A DNA stretch of 64,000 bases from Billgrantia aerodenitrificans (GCF_021404405.1 NZ_JABFTV010000003.1:248001-312000), one strand, 5' to 3'; counted from the stretch's first letter, positions 1 through 8,762 are shown. The notes: generated by a model not told the origin, from the sequence alone. Numbers and translations are program-made.

Positions 1-896
1 TCGATCTCCTCGGCGGGCAGCTCGACGAAGGTGTTGCCGCGCTGCTCGGCGAACTCGATGCCGCGCACGTCGACCACGTCCATCATGTAGCCGAACAGAC
101 GTGAGAGCTTCTCCCCGGAGACGCTCTCGATCGCCTCACGGTCCTCTTCGGAGAGCGAGGCCCAGGTATCGGGGTTCATCACCAGCGAGAAGCTGCCGCG
201 ATAGAAGCCACCCGGCATCTGTACGGTGTAGGGCAGCACCTCGGCCAGGCGGAAGCTCCTGAGGCCCTCGAGCGTGAGCATGGCGCCATCGATGACGCCC
301 TGGGTCGCCGCCTCATAGGTGCTGGCTGGCGGCAGCGCCACGCCCGTCAGCGCCAGCGCACTGGAGATATCGCCCATCACGCCGCCGCCGATACGCACGC
401 GCTTGCCACGCAAATCGTCGAGGCTGCCGATAGACTGGTTGAGGAACATCGAACCCGGGCCATGCACGCCCACGCCGATCACTTCGACCCCGCGATGCTC
501 ACCGGCATCGGCGAAGTACTCATTGTGCGTGCGCCAGTAGGCCACCGAGGCGGCTTCCGAGGAGAAGTCCTCGAAGGTGGGCAGCTCGGGCAGCTTGGTC
601 AACTCGAAGCGCCCCGGCATCAGGCCGTGAAACAGCCAGGTGACGTCGGCCACGCCATCGGCGATCAGCTCCATCTGGGCGTTGGGTGGGCCCATGTCGT
701 GTACCACGTTAACGCTCACGCGCCCTTCGGTGGCCTCCTCGACCCAACTGGCCCAGGTCGGCCAGACGATGGTATTGACCCCGTGGTTGGGGCCCGCCCA
801 GGTGCTCACCGTGAGTTCGGTGGCCGCGGCGCTGTGGAAGACTCCCAGGGAGAGCGCGGTCAGCGTGGTCAGTGTCGCGAGCTTGTGCATTTTCAT
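1..896 (-). CDS. TRAP transporter solute-binding protein, DctP family (C-terminus cut by window edge)
   Basis: Periplasmic binding protein of a TRAP importer, which delivers an organic acid or similar ligand to a DctQM-type membrane pair. The ATG at 896 opens a reading frame with a Sec signal peptide (short basic start, then a Leu/Thr-rich core ending in SAAA) followed by ELTVSTWAGPNHGVN and DctP-like segments such as GVHGPGSMFLNQSIGSLDDL and MQMPGGFYRGSFSLVMNP-type sequence. AGGAA precedes the start. The frame stays open to position 1, so the C-terminus and any dctQ/dctM lie outside the window. It follows the P450 gene on the same strand after 67 bp, so the two are probably co-transcribed. 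Ligand unknown. Confidence 0.85.
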   Translation of the reverse strand, partial: MKMHKLATLTTLTALSLGVFHSAAATELTVSTWAGPNHGVNTIVWPTWASWVEEATEGRVSVNVVHDMGPPNAQMELIADGVADVTWLFHGLMPGRFELTKLPELPTFEDFSSEAASVAYWRTHNEYFADAGEHRGVEVIGVGVHGPGSMFLNQSIGSLDDLRGKRVRIGGGVMGDISSALALTGVALPPASTYEAATQGVIDGAMLTLEGLRSFRLAEVLPYTVQMPGGFYRGSFSLVMNPDTWASLSEEDREAIESVSGEKLSRLFGYMMDVVDVRGIEFAEQRGNTFVELPAEEI

Positions 897-963
897 TGTC
901 GTTCCTCGTGAGTCCCGGTTGTCAGGGTTGGCGTAGGTCTTGCGTGTTGTGGTTGTGTTGGGA

Positions 964-3309
964 TTAGAGGGCCAGCACCAGTTTCTTGCCCTTGGCACGT
1001 GAGCAGCAGCTCATCAGCCGATCCTGGCCGGCACGCTCGGCGGCGGTGAGCACCTTGTCGCGATGATCGATCTCGCCCTCGATCACTTCGACCTGGCAGG
1101 AACCACACAGCCCCTCTTCGCAGTCGCTGGGCACGTCGACACCGGCGGCGCGCAGCGTCTGCAGCAGGGTGCGGTCCGCCGCCACCTCGACCACCAGCTC
1201 GGAGTCGGCGAGCTCGACTTCGAAGGCGTGCTCGTTCTGCGGATCCAGCAGCGCGCCTTCGGCGGTGAAATGCTCCACATGCAGGCTGCCTTCCGGCCAG
1301 TGAGCGGTGCCGGCCTCCAGTGCCGCGAGCAGGCGCTCGGGGCCGCAGGCATAGAGCAGCGTGCCTGCGTCAGGCTCGGCAAGCAGCGAGGCGAGGTCGA
1401 GCCGCGCACCTTCATTCTTGGGATAGAGCCGCAGTGCCTCGCCGTGGTCGCGCTCGAGCCGCTCGACGAAGGCCATGCTGGAGCGCGAGCGGCCGGCATA
1501 GTGCAGTTCAAAGGACTTCCCCAGCCGCTTGAGGCGGTCGGCCATGGCGATGATCGGCGTGATGCCGATGCCGCCGGCGATCAGCACGTAGCGGTCGGCC
1601 GTCTCGTCGAGGCGGAAGTGGTTCTTCGGTCCGCGCACGCGCAGCTCGATACCCTCTCGCACCGTGTCGTGGACCCAGCGCGAGCCGCCACGGCCGGCTT
1701 CCTCGCGCAGCACGGCCACCTGCCAGTCACCCGATGTCGCCGGGCCACACAGCGAGTACTTGCGTGACTCGCCGCTGGGCAGCACGACGTCGAGGTGTGA
1801 GCCCGGTGTCCAGGCGGGCAGAGCACGCCCGGCGGGGTCGACCAGGGACACGCCGAGCACCCCCTCGGCCTCGGGCTCGGCGCGGGCCACGCGGACGCGC
1901 CGCACGATGGTGCGCGCCTCCGGCGCCCCTACCGGGAAGTCGCGCTGGGCGCTGCGCACCGCGGGGTCGCGGCGCTCCGGATTCTGCGCCGGGTCCCAGC
2001 GCACCCACAGTGCCTCGGGGCCACGGAAGGAGGTATTGGGCAGAAAGGTGAACTCCTGCTCCTCGAGCTCCAGGTGCGGCAGGCGGCGGGTGAACTCCTC
2101 GAGGAAGATACGCATCTCCATGCGTCCCAGGTTCTTGCCCATGCACTGGTGGCTGCCGTAGCCGAAAGTGAGGTGGTCGACGGCGTTGTCGCGGTAGATG
2201 TCGAGCTCGTCGGGGTTCTCGAAGTGGGCCGGGTCGTGGTTGCCCGAGGCCGTGACCATCAAGATCTTGCCGCCCTCGGGGATGGTCACGCCGCCCACTT
2301 CCACCTCGCGGGTGGCGATGCGCCGCCAGGCCACCACCGAGCCGGAGTGGCGCAGGCACTCCTCGGCCGCGGCGGGGATCAGCTCGGGGTTGGCGCACAG
2401 CTCGGCCCACACCGCGGGGCGCGAGAGCAGCTGGCGGAAGGCATTGGCGGTGGCCAGCGCCGTGGTCTCGTGGGCGGCGACGATGATCGCCATCATCATC
2501 GAGTGCAGGTAGTTGTCGGTGACGACATCCGGCTTCTGCCGGTTCTTCTCGATCATATCGTACATCCAGCCGTGGCCATGCGGCTGGTCCTGCATCTTCT
2601 TGAGCACCTGCCCGGAGTACTGCCAGAACTTGCCGACCCCCTCGGCCACCTCGACCTGCTGCTCCGGCGAGGGTCGACCCCAGGTGTTGAGCGTATGGGC
2701 CACCGAGAAGCGGCGCAGCTGCTCCATGTCCTCCTCGGGCACGCCGAGGAAGTGCAGCGCCACGGTGAGCGGCACTTCCCAGAACATCTCGGCCACCAGG
2801 TCGGCGCGGCCGCGCTCGACGATGGCATCGAGCTTCTCGCGCACCAGACGGCGCACCATCGGCGCATGGGCTTCCAGCGCCTCGGGAGTGAAGGCCTCCA
2901 GCAGCTCGCGGCGCCGCGCCATGTGGGCCGGCTCGTCCTCGTTCACCAGGGTACGGTTCATGCCGTAGTCGTAGCGCTCCAGCACCGCCTGGGCCTCGCG
3001 GCTGGCCGGGGTGATCTTCTCCAGCGCGATCGACGGCGAGAAGGTGAGGTTGTCGCGGAAGATCGTCTTGATGTCGGCATAGCGGCTCACCACCCAATAG
3101 CCGAGCCTGGGGCTGTAGAACACCGGCTCCTGCTCGCGGGACCAGCGCAGCGCCTCGGCGGGATCGAGCTGGTAGGGCGAGTCGAAGGGATCGAAGGCCG
3201 CCGCCTGCGCTGACACGGGGCAGCCGTTGGGCGCCATCGGCGATTCAGCGGCGGCGTGGAAGGGGCAGCCGCCTGCACCGTTGGTGGTCCGCTGTGTTGC
3301 TGATGTCAT
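964..3309 (-). CDS. Self-sufficient cytochrome P450 fused to a phthalate-dioxygenase-type reductase (CYP116B-like)
   Basis: Single-chain monooxygenase of 781 residues. The heme domain is about residues 35-440: I-helix AAHETT (278-283), ExxR (E317-R320), and the heme-ligand loop FGYGSHQCMG with Cys389. The reductase follows: FMN motif RKYSL (516-520), NAD(P)H-binding AGGIGITP (about 578-585), then a plant-type 2Fe-2S domain with Cys730, Cys735, Cys738 and Cys768. This order (heme, FMN, 2Fe-2S) defines the P450RhF/CYP116B class, so no separate redox partner is needed. A strong ribosome site (GGGGAGG, 3314-3320) sets the start. The substrate cannot be read from sequence. The flanking TRAP binding protein and divergent IclR regulator suggest a small acidic or aromatic compound. 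Confidence 0.93.
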   Translation of the reverse strand: MTSATQRTTNGAGGCPFHAAAESPMAPNGCPVSAQAAAFDPFDSPYQLDPAEALRWSREQEPVFYSPRLGYWVVSRYADIKTIFRDNLTFSPSIALEKITPASREAQAVLERYDYGMNRTLVNEDEPAHMARRRELLEAFTPEALEAHAPMVRRLVREKLDAIVERGRADLVAEMFWEVPLTVALHFLGVPEEDMEQLRRFSVAHTLNTWGRPSPEQQVEVAEGVGKFWQYSGQVLKKMQDQPHGHGWMYDMIEKNRQKPDVVTDNYLHSMMMAIIVAAHETTALATANAFRQLLSRPAVWAELCANPELIPAAAEECLRHSGSVVAWRRIATREVEVGGVTIPEGGKILMVTASGNHDPAHFENPDELDIYRDNAVDHLTFGYGSHQCMGKNLGRMEMRIFLEEFTRRLPHLELEEQEFTFLPNTSFRGPEALWVRWDPAQNPERRDPAVRSAQRDFPVGAPEARTIVRRVRVARAEPEAEGVLGVSLVDPAGRALPAWTPGSHLDVVLPSGESRKYSLCGPATSGDWQVAVLREEAGRGGSRWVHDTVREGIELRVRGPKNHFRLDETADRYVLIAGGIGITPIIAMADRLKRLGKSFELHYAGRSRSSMAFVERLERDHGEALRLYPKNEGARLDLASLLAEPDAGTLLYACGPERLLAALEAGTAHWPEGSLHVEHFTAEGALLDPQNEHAFEVELADSELVVEVAADRTLLQTLRAAGVDVPSDCEEGLCGSCQVEVIEGEIDHRDKVLTAAERAGQDRLMSCCSRAKGKKLVLAL

Positions 3310-3337
3310 CAGGCCTCCCCAGGCTGTCGTCCGAGTC

Positions 3338-3372
3338 GTTCGAAGTCATTGCTGTGTTCGAAGTCATTGCTG
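3338..3372. repeat. Tandem 18-bp direct repeat upstream of the P450
   Basis: The 17-base unit GTTCGAAGTCATTGCTG occurs at 3338-3354 and again at 3356-3372, a period of 18 bp. It lies 29-63 bp upstream of the P450 start in the divergent region shared with the IclR gene. It could be a pair of regulator half-sites on nearly the same helix face, or a recent slippage duplication. Confidence 0.75.
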
Positions 3373-3426
3373 GCATGCATGGTGGCGCTTTGCCATTCAT
3401 TATTTACTTTTATCGCACACTTGATA

Positions 3427-3437
3427 TCGTTTAACGA
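3427..3437. promoter_or_regulatory. Small dyad, possible IclR-family operator
   Basis: TCGTT-T-AACGA is a perfect inverted repeat with a 1-nt centre in the AT-richer middle of the P450/IclR intergenic region. IclR-family proteins usually bind short palindromes in divergent promoters. The arms are short, so chance is possible. Confidence 0.3.
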
Positions 3438-3532
3438 ACACATGAAGGAACATAGGCAGTTTGTGTGGGGGCGTCAATCCCCGCCGGCTGCGCTACCATG
3501 CTCTGCCACCAACCACCAAGGAACGTCGTTCG

Positions 3533-4210
3533 ATGGCCACTACGTTGCAAACCCTGGATCGCGGCCTGCGCGCGCTCGAGATCGTCGCCGAGCACGCCGA
3601 GGGCATCAGCGTTGCCGAGCTGGCCGAGCGGCTCGACGTGCATCGCGCCATCGCCTATCGCATCGTCACCACCCTGGAACAGCACGGGCTGGTGGCACGC
3701 TCCGCCGAGGGTCCGCTGCGCCTGGGGGCGGGTATTTCCCTGCTGGCGGCACGCTTCGAGCCGCAGCTGCGCGCGGTGGCCCAGCCGCTGCTGCAGGCGC
3801 TGGCCAAGGCCACCCGGGCCACCGCTTTCGTCTCGGTGGCCCAGGGCGAGGAGTGCGTGGTGATCCTGGTGGCGGAGCCCGACGAGGGGCTGCTGCGGGT
3901 GGGCTACCGGGTCGGCAGCCGCCATCCGCTGTCGCTGGGGGCGGCGGGTATCGCCATTCTGGCCGGACGCCCGCCGCGCGCAGACGACAGCGAGGCGGTG
4001 CGTCAGGCCCGTAGCGACGGCTACAGCCTGACCCGCGGCCAGCTGCAACTCGGCGCAGTGGGAGTGGCCAGCCCCGTGGCCACGCCGCAGTTCCGCCCCG
4101 GGGTGGAGGCCTGCGTGGGCGTGGTGGCAATGGACGATCTCGACACCGAGCGGGCCATACGCGAAGTGAAGGCTCACGCCCACCAGCTGGCCGAGCTGCT
4201 CGGTCGCTGA
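3533..4210 (+). CDS. IclR family transcriptional regulator
   Basis: A 225-residue regulator with an N-terminal winged helix-turn-helix (about residues 5-60, including ISVAELAERLDVHRAIAYRIV) and a C-terminal IclR effector domain with GYRVGSRHPLSLGAAG and a late FRPGVEACVGVVAM segment. The ATG at 3533 is chosen because AAGGAACG (3519-3526) precedes it and the HTH begins soon after; the open frame extends 24 codons further upstream. It is transcribed divergently from the P450 gene, and such IclR genes usually control the neighbouring catabolic or transport unit. Effector unknown. Confidence 0.88.
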   Translation: MATTLQTLDRGLRALEIVAEHAEGISVAELAERLDVHRAIAYRIVTTLEQHGLVARSAEGPLRLGAGISLLAARFEPQLRAVAQPLLQALAKATRATAFVSVAQGEECVVILVAEPDEGLLRVGYRVGSRHPLSLGAAGIAILAGRPPRADDSEAVRQARSDGYSLTRGQLQLGAVGVASPVATPQFRPGVEACVGVVAMDDLDTERAIREVKAHAHQLAELLGR

Positions 4211-4295
4211 GCGGCACGCCGTCGCGGCCCGTGAAGCCCGGCCCCGGTAGCGTTACACTACGCACCATCCTCCGCCGCCACCTTCGAGGCCCTCG

Positions 4296-5324
4296 ATGAG
4301 TCGCCACCTGCTCTCCGTCGATTCCCTGACCCGCGATAGCGTCAACCACCTGATGCATGTCGCCGCCCGCATGGAACCCATCGCCCAGCGCCGCCAGGTC
4401 ACCCGGGTGCTGGAGGGCGCCGTGCTCGGCAACCTCTTCTTCGAGGCCAGCACCCGTACCCGGGTCAGCTTTCACGCCGCCTTCTGTCGCCTGGGCGGCA
4501 GCGTGTGCGACACCACCGGCTTCACCTTCTCCTCAATGGCCAAGGGCGAGTCGCTCTACGACACCAGCCGGGTGATGAGCGGCTACTGCGACGCCATCGT
4601 CATGCGCCACCCCGACCAGGGTTCGGTGGCCGAGTTCGCCGCCGCCACCCACGTGCCGGTGATCAACGGCGGCGACGGCCCCGGCGAGCACCCCAGTCAG
4701 GCCCTGCTCGACTTCTACACCATCGACAAGGAGTTCACCCGGCTGGGCAAGAAGCTCGCCGACGCCCATGTGCTGCTCACCGGCGATCTCAAGTACGGGC
4801 GTACCGTGCACTCGCTGATCAAGCTGCTGTCGCTCTACGACCCCATGCGCATCACCCTGGTGGCGCCGCCGGGGCTGGAGATGCCCGACTACCTGATCGA
4901 CCTGGTCGCCTCCCGCGGCCACCGCGTCGAACAGCGCACCAGCCTGGCCGACGACTACGCGGACGTCGACGTGGTCTACACCACGCGCATCCAGAAGGAG
5001 CGCTTCACCGCCGAGATGAGCGAGGGTTTCAGCCTGTCGCGTGACTTCACCGTCGACCGCGCCTTCATGGACAAGCGCTGCGGTCGCGATACCATCGTCA
5101 TGCACCCGCTGCCCCGCGACAGCCGGCCGGAGGCCAATGACCTCGACGTGGATCTCAACGGCGACCCGCGCCTGGCGATCTTCCGCCAGACCGACAACGG
5201 CATCCCGGTGCGCATGGCGATCTTCGCCACCTTGCTTCAGGTGGACGAGCTGATCGAGAAGGACCTGCGTCCGGTACGCTGGTTCGTGCCCGAGCGGGTG
5301 GGGGTGGACGACAGCCCACTCTGA
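4296..5324 (+). CDS. pyrB: Aspartate carbamoyltransferase, catalytic subunit
   Basis: Condenses carbamoyl phosphate with L-aspartate, the committed step of pyrimidine synthesis. The 342-residue protein has the carbamoyl-phosphate signature FFEASTRTRVSF, the lysine loop SSMAKGES, the GEHPSQALLD block and HPLPR near the C-terminus. No pyrI or pyrC-like partner is adjacent, and the protein is longer than E. coli PyrB (about 310 residues). In Pseudomonas pyrB sits beside ruvX-yqgE-tonB-gshB; here those genes start 10 kb away on the opposite strand, with the ABC/Tm-1-like cluster between them. The divergent-repeat ORFs within it are shadows. Confidence 0.93.
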   Translation: MSRHLLSVDSLTRDSVNHLMHVAARMEPIAQRRQVTRVLEGAVLGNLFFEASTRTRVSFHAAFCRLGGSVCDTTGFTFSSMAKGESLYDTSRVMSGYCDAIVMRHPDQGSVAEFAAATHVPVINGGDGPGEHPSQALLDFYTIDKEFTRLGKKLADAHVLLTGDLKYGRTVHSLIKLLSLYDPMRITLVAPPGLEMPDYLIDLVASRGHRVEQRTSLADDYADVDVVYTTRIQKERFTAEMSEGFSLSRDFTVDRAFMDKRCGRDTIVMHPLPRDSRPEANDLDVDLNGDPRLAIFRQTDNGIPVRMAIFATLLQVDELIEKDLRPVRWFVPERVGVDDSPL

Positions 5325-5437
5325 CGATGCTGCAACCAACGCTGGGCATCGCTATGCTGTTCAGTAACGAGTAATGTAAGAGCACGAATAACAACGGCGT
5401 TGTCGCCCACGGCAACCGTAGAGAGGAGATGTGACGC

Positions 5438-6085
5438 ATGACTCTGGAACGCGCTTACATATTGCTGGCGGTCTTCTATAGCGCCCTGGTGGCGATCGGC
5501 GCCATCGCCCTGCTGGTGGGTGGCGGCCCGGTCTGGGGGGTGGCGATACTGCTGCTCGGCGCCCTGGTGGCCGCCGGCCTGTGGGGCCAGACCCTGGGCA
5601 AGCCGGTGATGAACCCACGCATGTGGCGCCCGCTGGCGGGTATTCTGGTCGTCGGTTTCGTGCTGCAGCTGTTCGCCGTGTTCTCGCTCTCGCTCTCCGG
5701 GGCCGAGCTCACCTGGCTGCTCACTGGCGCCATCTTCTCCGTGCTGCCGGCCATCATGCTGTTCCAGTACGGCAAGCGGGACCAGGAAGTATGGGCCACG
5801 CCCGAGGAGTGCGAGGGCGGCAAGATGCTGCGTGAGCTGCTGGCCAGGCAGCGCGAGCTGGTGCTGGAAAAGCAGGAGGCCGACCGCCAGGCCACGGTCA
5901 AGTTGACCAAGGAGGGCGACACCTACCGCGCCAGCGTCACTCGCGGCAACGGCGCCGAGGTGGAGCGCTTCGAAGAGCGGTTCGCCTGCCCCGCCACCCT
6001 GGCCTTCTTCGTCATCAAGTACACCTGCATCTCGGTCAACGATATCGCCGCCCAGTATGCCGAGGAGCGCGCGCTGACGACCTGA
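5438..6085 (+). CDS. Unrecognised inner-membrane protein with four predicted helices and a soluble tail
   Basis: A 215-residue protein that I do not recognise. The first 115 residues contain four hydrophobic stretches (about 5-27, 33-50, 68-88 and 92-112), consistent with a four-helix membrane domain. The remaining 100 residues are soluble, with a charged, helix-prone part rich in Glu, Arg and Gln followed by a short alternating segment (ATVKLTKEGDTYRASVTR). A strong ribosome site (GAGAGGAG) precedes the ATG. It stands alone between pyrB and a terminator, 113 bp after pyrB, so it may have its own promoter. Function unknown. Confidence 0.75.
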   Translation: MTLERAYILLAVFYSALVAIGAIALLVGGGPVWGVAILLLGALVAAGLWGQTLGKPVMNPRMWRPLAGILVVGFVLQLFAVFSLSLSGAELTWLLTGAIFSVLPAIMLFQYGKRDQEVWATPEECEGGKMLRELLARQRELVLEKQEADRQATVKLTKEGDTYRASVTRGNGAEVERFEERFACPATLAFFVIKYTCISVNDIAAQYAEERALTT

Positions 6086-6120
6086 ACGGCTCGTGCGCCC
6101 ACATGGATTCGTCTCGTTTC

Positions 6121-6156
6121 GAACGGACCCCGACGGGGTCCGTTCTGCGTTTTTTC
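6121..6156 (+). terminator. Rho-independent terminator after the membrane-protein gene
   Basis: An 11-bp perfect stem (GAACGGACCCC at 6121-6131 with GGGGTCCGTTC at 6135-6145), a 3-nt loop, then a T-run at 6150-6155. It separates the pyrB side from the ABC transporter cluster. Confidence 0.88.
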
Positions 6157-6323
6157 GTCACCCACCCCAGCTTCTCGGCCACAGGGCACTTGTGGTTTTT
6201 GGATATCCACACGTGTTCTGCGACCATGGCGCCGCTCTCTCCCCGGGTCAACACTGAAGCGGACGGGTTGACGACGAGACGCCCGTCGCCTCGATACCGA
6301 CAACAACAATCGCGGAGCGCACG

Positions 6324-7079
6324 ATGGCGGAGGCAATCATCGAGACCCGGCAGCTGACCAAGAGCTTCCGGGGCTTCAAGGCGGTCAATGACATCTCCAT
6401 CCGGGTCGAGCCCGGTACCATTCACGCCCTGATCGGTGCCAACGGCGCCGGCAAGACCACCTGTTTCAACCTGCTCACCAAATTCCTCGAGCCCAGCGCG
6501 GGCAGCATCTTCTTCAAGGGCCGTGACATCACCCGACTCAAGCCGGACCAGGTGGCACGCCTGGGCATGGTGCGCTCGTTCCAGATCTCGGCGGTCTTCG
6601 GCCAGCTGACGGTGCTCGAAAACGTCAAGCTGGCGTTGCAACGCCGGCGCGGCGAGTCCTACGACTTCTGGGCCACCCAGCGCCGGCTCGACGAATATCG
6701 CGAGCGCGCCATGGGCCTGCTGGAGGAGGTGGGTTTGAGCGAGTGGGCCGATACCCCGGCCGCCGAGCTGCCCTACGGCCGCAAGCGCGCCCTGGAGCTC
6801 GCCACCACCCTGGCCCTGGACCCCGAGCTGATGCTGCTCGACGAGCCGCTGGCCGGCATGGGCACCGAGGACGTGGGCCGTACCGCCGAGCTGATCCGGC
6901 GTGTCGCCGCCCAGCGCACGGTGCTGATGGTGGAACACAACCTGGGGGTGGTGGCCGAGCTCTGCGACCGCATTACCGTGCTGGCACGGGGCGAGGTGCT
7001 GGTGGAGGGCGATTACGCCACCGTATCGCGGGACGAGAGGGTGATCGAATCCTATATCGGGGGAGCGCAGCATGCCTGA
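6324..7079 (+). CDS. ABC transporter ATP-binding protein, LivG type
   Basis: First of two ATPases of a branched-chain-amino-acid-type (HAAT) ABC importer. The 251-residue protein has Walker A GANGAGKTT (about 38-46), signature LPYGRKRALELA in place of the usual LSGGQ (a variant typical of LivG), Walker B LMLLDEPLAGM and the switch histidine in MVEHNLG. GGAG lies just upstream of the ATG. Its last 8 bp overlap the LivF-type gene, so the two are translationally coupled. The matching permeases and binding protein lie beyond the reversed AraC gene. This class also carries ureas, amides and aromatic acids, so the substrate is open. Confidence 0.92.
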   Translation: MAEAIIETRQLTKSFRGFKAVNDISIRVEPGTIHALIGANGAGKTTCFNLLTKFLEPSAGSIFFKGRDITRLKPDQVARLGMVRSFQISAVFGQLTVLENVKLALQRRRGESYDFWATQRRLDEYRERAMGLLEEVGLSEWADTPAAELPYGRKRALELATTLALDPELMLLDEPLAGMGTEDVGRTAELIRRVAAQRTVLMVEHNLGVVAELCDRITVLARGEVLVEGDYATVSRDERVIESYIGGAQHA

Positions 7080-7800
7080 AGCCGCTATCGCACACAGCGT
7101 CGAGCCGATGCTGGCCATTCGCGACCTTCACGCCTGGTACGGTGAGAGCCACGTGCTGCACGGCATCGACCTGGAGGTGCTGCCGGGCCAGGTGGTGACC
7201 CTGCTGGGACGTAATGGCGCCGGCAAGTCCACCACGCTGAAATCGATCATGGGCATCGTGCCACGGCGCCAGGGCTACATTCGCCTCCAGGGCAGCGAAA
7301 CCATCGCCATGCGCCCTTTTCAGATCGCTCGCCACGGCGTGGCTTACTGCCCGGAGGATCGCGGCATCTACGCCACGCTCGATGTCCGCGAGCACCTCGA
7401 GCTGCCGCCCTTGGTCGACGACAGCGGCCTGAGCACCGAGCAGGTGCTGAGCCTGTTTCCCAACCTGCGCGAGCGGCTGCACAGCCCCGGCAGCAAGCTT
7501 TCCGGGGGCGAGCAGCAGATGCTGGCCATCGGTCGCACCCTGCGCACCGGCGCCAGGCTGCTGCTGCTCGATGAGCCCACCGAAGGGCTCGCGCCGAGCA
7601 TCGTGGAGCAGATCGGCCGCACCATCCATCAGCTCAAGGAGCAGGGGTACACGATCCTGCTGGTGGAACAGAACCTGCGTTTTGCCATGAGCGTGGCCGA
7701 CCATTTCTACCTCATCGATCACGGTCAGGTGGCCGCCCGCTACGACCGCAAGGGCATCGAGCAGGATGCCGACGAGCTGCTGTCCCGGCTTGGCGTCTAG
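7072..7800 (+). CDS. ABC transporter ATP-binding protein, LivF type
   Basis: Second ATPase of the same importer, 242 residues. Visible motifs are Walker A GRNGAGKST, the Q-loop region YCPEDRGIYATLDV (FPEDR-type, typical of LivF), signature KLSGGEQQMLAIGR and Walker B LLLLDEPTEGLAP. It overlaps the end of the LivG-type gene by 8 bp. It ends 8 bp before the tail-to-tail AraC gene, with no terminator between them. Confidence 0.92.
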   Translation: MPEAAIAHSVEPMLAIRDLHAWYGESHVLHGIDLEVLPGQVVTLLGRNGAGKSTTLKSIMGIVPRRQGYIRLQGSETIAMRPFQIARHGVAYCPEDRGIYATLDVREHLELPPLVDDSGLSTEQVLSLFPNLRERLHSPGSKLSGGEQQMLAIGRTLRTGARLLLLDEPTEGLAPSIVEQIGRTIHQLKEQGYTILLVEQNLRFAMSVADHFYLIDHGQVAARYDRKGIEQDADELLSRLGV

Positions 7801-7808
7801 CCACCGGC

Positions 7809-8669
7809 TCAGCTACGGGAACGATGGCGAAAGTGCGAGGGCGAGATGCCGTTCATGCGCTTGAAGGTCTTGGAGAAGGCGAAGGCGCTGCGATAGCCCA
7901 CCCGCTCGGCGATCTCCTCGATCGGCAGGTCGCTGGTGGCCAGCAGGTGCGTGGCATGCTGCATGCGCAGCTGGGTGAGCTGCTGCATCGGGCTGCGCCC
8001 GAAGACCTTGCGGCTGATGCGTCGCAGGTGTTCGGTGCTGACATGGGCGATCTCGGCCATCTCCTCGATGGTCCAGTGCCGCTCCAGCGTCGGGATCACG
8101 GCATCGAAGACCGCCACGATGCGGGCATCCCGACGCCAGGGGTCGGCAAAGCGCGCGATGTAGTTCTCGATGGTATCGATCCACATCACGCAGCTGGCCG
8201 GATCCGCCTGACCGTGGAACACCTCGCTGTAGAGCCCCATCACGGCGTGCTTCATCGGCTCGGGGTCGAAGTGCTGCATGATCGGGGCGATGGTGCCGAC
8301 CACCGAGCGCGGGGCGCTGGGCAGGTAGCGCAGCCAGCAATACTGCCAGCGCTTCCCGGGTACGGCATGAAAGGCATGCAGCGCATGAGCCGGAGCGAAG
8401 GACATCATGCTGCCGCGCATGGTGCACCAGCGCCCGTCGAGCAGCATGCGCCCCTCGCCGCCGAGGGAGCCGTGGATGTAGGCGCCGCTCAGCCGGGTAC
8501 GCACGATGCGATAGGGCACCGCGGCATCCCCCACGCCAACGTGGGAGATATGCCGCTGCTCGAGCGCGGCGCAATCCTCGGCGCGCACGATCCACTGCCG
8601 GGTATCGTCGCCGACGATGTGGGTTTCGGATAGCTGTTCGTGTTCTGCAGCCATGGCGCGTTCGCCCAT
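7809..8669 (-). CDS. AraC family transcriptional regulator
   Basis: A 286-residue regulator. The N-terminal half looks like a cupin-type sensing domain, with LSGAYIHGSLGGEGRMLLDG and SMMSFAPAHALHAF. The C-terminal 100 residues form the double helix-turn-helix: WTIEEMAEIAHVSTEHLRRI and LPIEEIAERVGYRSAFAFSK, followed by the usual F-K-R-x-x-G-x-x-P-x-x-F/Y-R end. The ATG at 8669 is preferred (GAG upstream); ATG 8654 is an alternative, and the long upstream open frame overlaps the binding-protein gene and is not credible. It sits reversed between the two halves of the ABC operon and shares a 93-bp divergent region with the binding-protein gene, so it most likely controls the cluster. Confidence 0.88.
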   Translation of the reverse strand: MGERAMAAEHEQLSETHIVGDDTRQWIVRAEDCAALEQRHISHVGVGDAAVPYRIVRTRLSGAYIHGSLGGEGRMLLDGRWCTMRGSMMSFAPAHALHAFHAVPGKRWQYCWLRYLPSAPRSVVGTIAPIMQHFDPEPMKHAVMGLYSEVFHGQADPASCVMWIDTIENYIARFADPWRRDARIVAVFDAVIPTLERHWTIEEMAEIAHVSTEHLRRISRKVFGRSPMQQLTQLRMQHATHLLATSDLPIEEIAERVGYRSAFAFSKTFKRMNGISPSHFRHRSRS

Positions 8670-8693
8670 GTTGGCTCTAACTGATAAAGGCCC

Positions 8694-8709
8694 AACGGTA
8701 CCTACCGTT
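8694..8709. promoter_or_regulatory. Perfect dyad in the AraC/binding-protein intergenic region, candidate operator
   Basis: AACGGTA-CC-TACCGTT is a perfect 7-bp inverted repeat with a 2-nt spacer in the 93-bp gap between two divergent starts. AraC proteins more often use direct repeats, so this could instead bind another regulator. Confidence 0.45.
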
Positions 8710-8762
8710 CGAATCAACGCAAAACCAAAACAATAGCGAGTCGAGAAACAGGAGACATAACA

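Noticed and set aside
2074..3213. Long plus-strand frame opposite the P450
   Set aside because: Shadow; the minus-strand P450 has all catalytic motifs.
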